Made by a program: the position numbers and the translations under genes
Notes under the pieces: model-generated
The model's database searches: none
What the model saw: only the letters and a program-made list of their open reading frames with translations
What the model was told of the DNA's origin: nothing
NCBI GenBank assembly: GCA_020851795.1
Contig: JADZCA010000010.1
Coordinates: 1 to 64,000 of the forward strand
DNA: 64,000 nt
Origin: Planctomycetota bacterium
Lineage (GTDB): Bacteria > Planctomycetota > PLA2 > JAEUHO01
Direction: 5' to 3'
Shown: positions 60,169-64,000 of the stretch, in pieces
How the letters are laid out: every line of letters starts with the position of its first letter
Numbering within the stretch: the first letter of the stretch is position 1

Positions 60169-63100
60169 TCAGTCGGGCCGCCCGACGAGCACCCACGCGG
60201 CCCAGTGCGCGGGGTGGCTCCAGCGCGGGTCGGCGCGGAGGTCGTCCTGCGCCCCTCGCAGCGCGACCGCGGCCGGCGCGCCCGCCCCGAGGCGGCGGTG
60301 GAACGACGTCGAGAACGCCCGGGTCGCCTCGTCGTCGACGGGCCACAGCGTGGCGACGACCCGGGGCGCTCCCGCGAGCAGGAACGCGCGGGCCAGGCCG
60401 AGCGCGCCCTCGCCCGGCACCCCGCTCCCGCGCGCGGTCGCGCACCCCGCGAGCACCACGACGTCGGCCGAGACGCGGTCCCGCACGATCTCGGCCGCCG
60501 TCCACAGCCCGTCGTCGGCGGGGCCCTGCGCGAGCACCACCGCGGCGAGGTCGGGCCGGCCGCTCGCCGCGACCGCGTGCGTCGCGAGGTGCACGGCCTT
60601 CCACCGCGGCCGGCGGGCGAGCGCGCCCCGCACCGCGTCGCGGGTCGCCTGCGCGCCCACGAGGACGTCGGTCCCCAGCGCGACCGCCTCGTCGCGCGCG
60701 GCGGGGAGCGGGACCCGCGGCGCCTGCGCGGCCCCGTCGTCGCGCGGGTCGCCGACGGCGAGCACGCCTTCGCCGGGCGCCGCCGCGTCGGCGAGGAGGG
60801 CGGCGAAGACCGCGCCGGAGGGCACCACCGCGACGACGCGGTCGGGGAACAGCACCGCGGGCGGGACGTGGGCGAGCGGCCCGTCCCGCGCGACGAGCAC
60901 GCGCGTCACGTCGTCGTCGAGCGCGAGCGGCGCCGCGAGCGCGTCGCGCAGGCGCGTCGCGGCGGGGCCGGCGAGCACGTCGCGGTCGGAGAGGTCCGCG
61001 CGCTCGACGAGTGCTGCGAGCGCGCGCGCGGGCCCGAGGTCGGCCCACCGCGTCGCCGCGCGCGTGACGACGACCGCCGTCGCCGCCGCGTCGCCGTCGG
61101 GGACGTCGTAGAGGACGAGCGCGTCGGCCGGGCCGAGCCGGTCGCGCACCGCGTCGAGCGCGGGGGCGCGCAGGCCGAAGGCGGCGGCGGCTGCGCGGGC
61201 CTCGCGCTCCCCGTGGTCCGCCGCGGCCGCGAGCCGCCGCTGTGCGTCCTCGAGCGCGGCTTGGGCGGTCCGCGCCGCGCGCTGGTCCTGCGCCGCGCGG
61301 GCCCGCTGCAGCGCCTCGGCGGCCTCCGCCCGCGCCTCGAGTGCCGCGTCCTCCGCCCGACGGACGGCGGGCGGCACCGCCGCCTCGCGCAGCGCGCCGC
61401 GGGCGGAGAGCGAGGCCCGCAGCGAGGCGGCGAGCCCCGCGTCCACGAAGCGCGCGACCGCCGCCGCGTCGTCGGTGGCGCGTGCGGCCGCGACGCCGAC
61501 CTCGTGCACGCATGCCCACGCGGCGCGCACGCGGAGCGCGTCCGCGTCGGGCAGCTCGGCGGTCCGCCCGTCGAGCTCGTCGAGCGCCGTGGCCGCCGCC
61601 GCGAGCGCCTCGTCGGGGCGCCCGGCGGCGAGCGCGGCCCGCGCCTCGCCCGCGAGCGCCTCCGTCGCGCGCTCGTTGCGCCCGGCGGCGGTCGCGGCCG
61701 CGCGCGCGAGACGCCACGTCGGAAGGGCTTCGGCCGGGCGGTCCTGCGCCTCGAGCGCGCGCGCGAGCACGGCCAAGGCCTCGGCGCGCGCCGCCGGGTC
61801 GGCGGGACCGTCCTCGCGCAGCGCGCGTTCCGCCGCGACCTGCGCCTCGGCGGGGCGTCCCGCGGCGCCCGCCGCGTCGGCGGCGAGCAGGACGCTCCGC
61901 TCGCTCCCGCGCACGCAGCCCGCCCGCGCGTACGCCGCGGCCGCGCGCCGGTAGCCGGCGACGGCCGCCTCGAAGTCGCCGCCGAGCCGCGCCGCCGTCG
62001 CGAGCCCCTCCTCGGCGCGCGCGAGCTCGGCGGGGTCGTCGTCGCGCGCGCGACGGGCGCGCAGCGCGGAGAGGAGCTGACGCGCGCGGCCGGTGTCGCC
62101 CGTCGCGAGCGCGAGGCGCCCGCACGCGTCGAGGGCGCCGACGTCCTCCGCGGCGACGCCGTCGTCGCCGCCCAGCGCGGTGCACGCGTCGTCGAGCCGC
62201 CGCGCCGCCTCGCCCAGCGAACCGGCCGTCGCGTGCGCGAGGCCGAGGCCCGCCTCCGTGCGCGCCGCGTCCTGCGCGTCGCCGAGCGCGGCCAGCTCGC
62301 GCACCGCGACGAGGAGCCGTCCGGTGCCCGTCTCGACGTCGCCCGCCGCCACGTCGGCCTCGCCGAGCCGGGCGAGCGCCCGCGCGGCGTCGCCCCGGCG
62401 GCCCAGCCGCTGCGCGAGCTCGAGCGCGGCGCGCGCGTGGGCCCTCGTCGTGCGCAGCTGCTCGAGCGACCAGCCCGCGGCCGCGAGGTCGAGGTGCGCG
62501 GCGAGCTCGTCCTCCGCGCGCCCACGGAGGCGCTCGACGACGACCCGGCGCTCCCACGGCGGGAGCGCGAGGGCCGGGCGGCCGACCGCCACGAACGTCG
62601 CCCCGGCCGCGTGCAGGCACACGGCCTCGAGGCGCAGCCAGCCGACGCGGCGCGCGGTCTCGGCCGCCTCCGCCAGCGCGCTCGCGTCTCCGGGCGCGCG
62701 GGTCGTGGCCTGCGTCGCGCGTGCGGACACCCACGTCGCGTACGCGCTCAGCACCCGCGACGCGCGCACCGCGGGCACCGAGAGCGCCGCGGCGGCGGCG
62801 ACGGGGTCGGCGTCCTCGGCCGCGTCGAACGCCACGCGCGCCGCCGCCGCCGCGCGGGCCGTCGTCGGGTCGTCGGGCAGGCTCGCCACGAAGACGGCGA
62901 GACCGTCGAAGTCCGGTCCCCGGCCCGCGCCCGCCCACGCGGCCGCGGCGTCGGCGCGGTCGTCGCCGACGAGCGCCAGCGCCACCACCCACGGGTCGGG
63001 CCCGTCGGCGGAGACGAGCGCGTCGAGCCGCGCGCGGTCGTGCGCCGTCGTGGCGCGGGCCGCGGCCTCGACGACCGCCGACACCGAGGTCGGGCGACGC

Positions 63101-63174
63101 GGGAGCCCCTCCGCGCGCGCGGTCGTCGGGACCGCGGCAGCGAACGCGACCGTCCAGAGCAGGACTCGTCGCAT
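60169..63174 (-). CDS. Exported TPR-CHAT protease
   Basis: The product has 1001 residues. ATG 63174 has GGAAG upstream. A signal peptide (VLLWTVAFAAAVPTTARA) puts it outside the cytoplasm. About residues 30-620 are TPR-like helical repeats (RARAALELAQRLGRRGDAAR, ALARLGEADVAAGDVETGTG). The CHAT domain lies at about 720-1001 with an intact dyad, His866 in VHLATHAV and Cys911 in VVLAGCATARG. CHAT proteases are caspase-like enzymes, usually cytoplasmic in defence systems; a secreted form is different. It is upstream of the short CHAT gene in the same direction with a 115-bp gap. Confidence 0.85.
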   Translation of the reverse strand: MRRVLLWTVAFAAAVPTTARAEGLPRRPTSVSAVVEAAARATTAHDRARLDALVSADGPDPWVVALALVGDDRADAAAAWAGAGRGPDFDGLAVFVASLPDDPTTARAAAAARVAFDAAEDADPVAAAAALSVPAVRASRVLSAYATWVSARATQATTRAPGDASALAEAAETARRVGWLRLEAVCLHAAGATFVAVGRPALALPPWERRVVVERLRGRAEDELAAHLDLAAAGWSLEQLRTTRAHARAALELAQRLGRRGDAARALARLGEADVAAGDVETGTGRLLVAVRELAALGDAQDAARTEAGLGLAHATAGSLGEAARRLDDACTALGGDDGVAAEDVGALDACGRLALATGDTGRARQLLSALRARRARDDDPAELARAEEGLATAARLGGDFEAAVAGYRRAAAAYARAGCVRGSERSVLLAADAAGAAGRPAEAQVAAERALREDGPADPAARAEALAVLARALEAQDRPAEALPTWRLARAAATAAGRNERATEALAGEARAALAAGRPDEALAAAATALDELDGRTAELPDADALRVRAAWACVHEVGVAAARATDDAAAVARFVDAGLAASLRASLSARGALREAAVPPAVRRAEDAALEARAEAAEALQRARAAQDQRAARTAQAALEDAQRRLAAAADHGEREARAAAAAFGLRAPALDAVRDRLGPADALVLYDVPDGDAAATAVVVTRAATRWADLGPARALAALVERADLSDRDVLAGPAATRLRDALAAPLALDDDVTRVLVARDGPLAHVPPAVLFPDRVVAVVPSGAVFAALLADAAAPGEGVLAVGDPRDDGAAQAPRVPLPAARDEAVALGTDVLVGAQATRDAVRGALARRPRWKAVHLATHAVAASGRPDLAAVVLAQGPADDGLWTAAEIVRDRVSADVVVLAGCATARGSGVPGEGALGLARAFLLAGAPRVVATLWPVDDEATRAFSTSFHRRLGAGAPAAVALRGAQDDLRADPRWSHPAHWAAWVLVGRPD

Positions 63175-63193
63175 CGCGTCTTCCTCTACCGAG

Positions 63194-63199
63194 ATTGTA
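63194..63199 (-). promoter_or_regulatory. Candidate -10 element (TACAAT)
   Basis: TACAAT is one mismatch from TATAAT and leaves a 19-nt leader containing GGAAG before the TPR-CHAT ATG. Confidence 0.5.
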
Positions 63200-63438
63200 G
63201 GCCTGCAACCCTCCTCTCGCGCGGCGTCCCCGAGCGGCCCGGGCCCGGTCCGGGGGCCGGGCGGGTGCCGGTCCGGCGCGCCCGCTCGCGCGCCCACGGC
63301 GGGTGCGCCGGGCGACGGCCGCGGCGCCGCGCCGGCGGGACGCCCGCGACCGGTCGGCTCCGCGGTTGTGCGGCGTCGGCGCTTCGGGTACCCCGGCGTC
63401 GGCGCGCAGTCGTCCGACGGCGCCGACAGGAGGTCGTG

Positions 63439-64000
63439 ATGCGTTGGCAGGAGGGTCGCCGCAGCGAGAACGTCGAGGACCGGCGCCGGGCCTCGGTCGG
63501 GCCCGTCGTGGGCGGGGGCGTCGGCGTCCTCGTGGTCGGGCTGATCGCACTGTTCCTCACGGGCGACCCGTCGGCGCTGCTGCGCGGCCTCGCGGGCGGT
63601 GGCGATCCGGGCGCGCCCGCGGCGTCCGGCGCGCCGACCAGCGCCGCCGAAGACCAGCTCGTCGATTTCGTCAAGGTCGTCCTCGGCGACACCGAGGACG
63701 TCTGGAACGAGCAGTTCCGGCGCATGGGCAAGCGCTACGAGGAGCCCAAGCTCGTCGTCTTCCGCGGGCAGGTGCGTTCGGCCTGCGGCCTCGCCGACGC
63801 GGCGATGGGGCCCTTCTACTGCCCGGGCGACCGGCAGGTCTACATCGACCTCGCGTTCTACGACGAGCTGCGGCGGCGCTTCCGCGCGCCGGGCGACTTC
63901 GCGCAGGCGTACGTGGTCGCGCACGAGGTCGGGCACCACGTGCAGAACCTGCTCGGCATCTCCGACCGCGTGCACGAGGCGCGCGGGAAGGTGAGCCAGG
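63439..64000 (+). CDS. ypfJ: YpfJ-like neutral zinc metallopeptidase (partial)
   Basis: The gene runs off the right edge; 187 codons are visible. ATG 63439 has AGGAGGTCGTG upstream. A cytoplasmic Arg/Glu-rich start (MRWQEGRRSENVEDRRR) leads into a membrane anchor near 21-41 (VVGGGVGVLVVGLIALFL). The catalytic domain has VRSACGLADAAMGPFYCPGD and the zinc motif HEVGH at 162-166 (VVAHEVGHHVQNLLG), both PF04228 hallmarks. The physiological substrate of this family is not known. The 264 bp upstream of it hold only the divergent CHAT promoter and G+C-rich sequence without a clear gene. Confidence 0.9.
   Translation, partial: MRWQEGRRSENVEDRRRASVGPVVGGGVGVLVVGLIALFLTGDPSALLRGLAGGGDPGAPAASGAPTSAAEDQLVDFVKVVLGDTEDVWNEQFRRMGKRYEEPKLVVFRGQVRSACGLADAAMGPFYCPGDRQVYIDLAFYDELRRRFRAPGDFAQAYVVAHEVGHHVQNLLGISDRVHEARGKVSQ

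Overview
The window is a very G+C-rich (about three quarters G+C by eye), densely packed stretch of a Gram-negative-type bacterial chromosome. A Planctomycetota-like organism is my best inference. The reasons are a paired DUF1800/DUF1501 set, an OprP-like porin with an N-terminal coiled coil, exported CHAT-domain proteins, a tricorn-type peptidase and the remnant of an ISAzo13-type transposase. No rRNA, tRNA or CRISPR array was seen, so the phylum call rests on gene content only.

Layout. 1-1110 is accessory-looking: an orphan gene, a transposase tail and a diverged direct repeat of about 70 bp. 1109-4431 holds a ferredoxin and the DUF1800/DUF1501 exported pair. 4740-10429 holds a polyamine-type ABC transporter (potD set apart from potCBA), a STAS protein and a ThiO-like oxidase. 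10652-16665 holds a porin with a small lipoprotein, a hybrid histidine kinase with an exported coiled-coil protein, and an exported protein that may be transglutaminase-like. 16757-25106 holds a tricorn-like peptidase and a 1642-residue helicase-nuclease.

25174-52611 is the heart of the window: one unbroken minus-strand respiratory block. In transcription order it has a NtrY/NtrC-type sensor kinase and sigma-54 activator; a 1069-residue TPR/GltD-like flavin-FeS protein; Rieske protein, cytochrome b and a tetraheme cytochrome c; then narC-narG-narH-narJ-narI-narK1-narK2; then a complete alternative complex III, actA-actB-actC-actD-actE-actF. Most junctions overlap by 4 or 8 nt or are nearly abutting; narK2 and actA abut exactly. 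The block therefore carries two different quinol:cytochrome c oxidoreductases wired to one nitrate reductase. MobB (molybdenum cofactor) and an iron-sulfur-repair protein with its TetR regulator sit beside it, which fits nitrosative chemistry.

54769-64000 returns to other functions: an atypical pyruvate kinase, purK-purE, two exported CHAT-protease paralogues (one with the catalytic Cys replaced by Asp) and the start of a YpfJ-like zinc metallopeptidase.

A window-wide pattern is that first genes of transcription units often lack a Shine-Dalgarno sequence and instead have a TA(C/G)NNT-like hexamer 6-9 nt before the start codon, which suggests leaderless transcripts. Genes inside operons, and several leadered genes, have normal GGAG-type sites.
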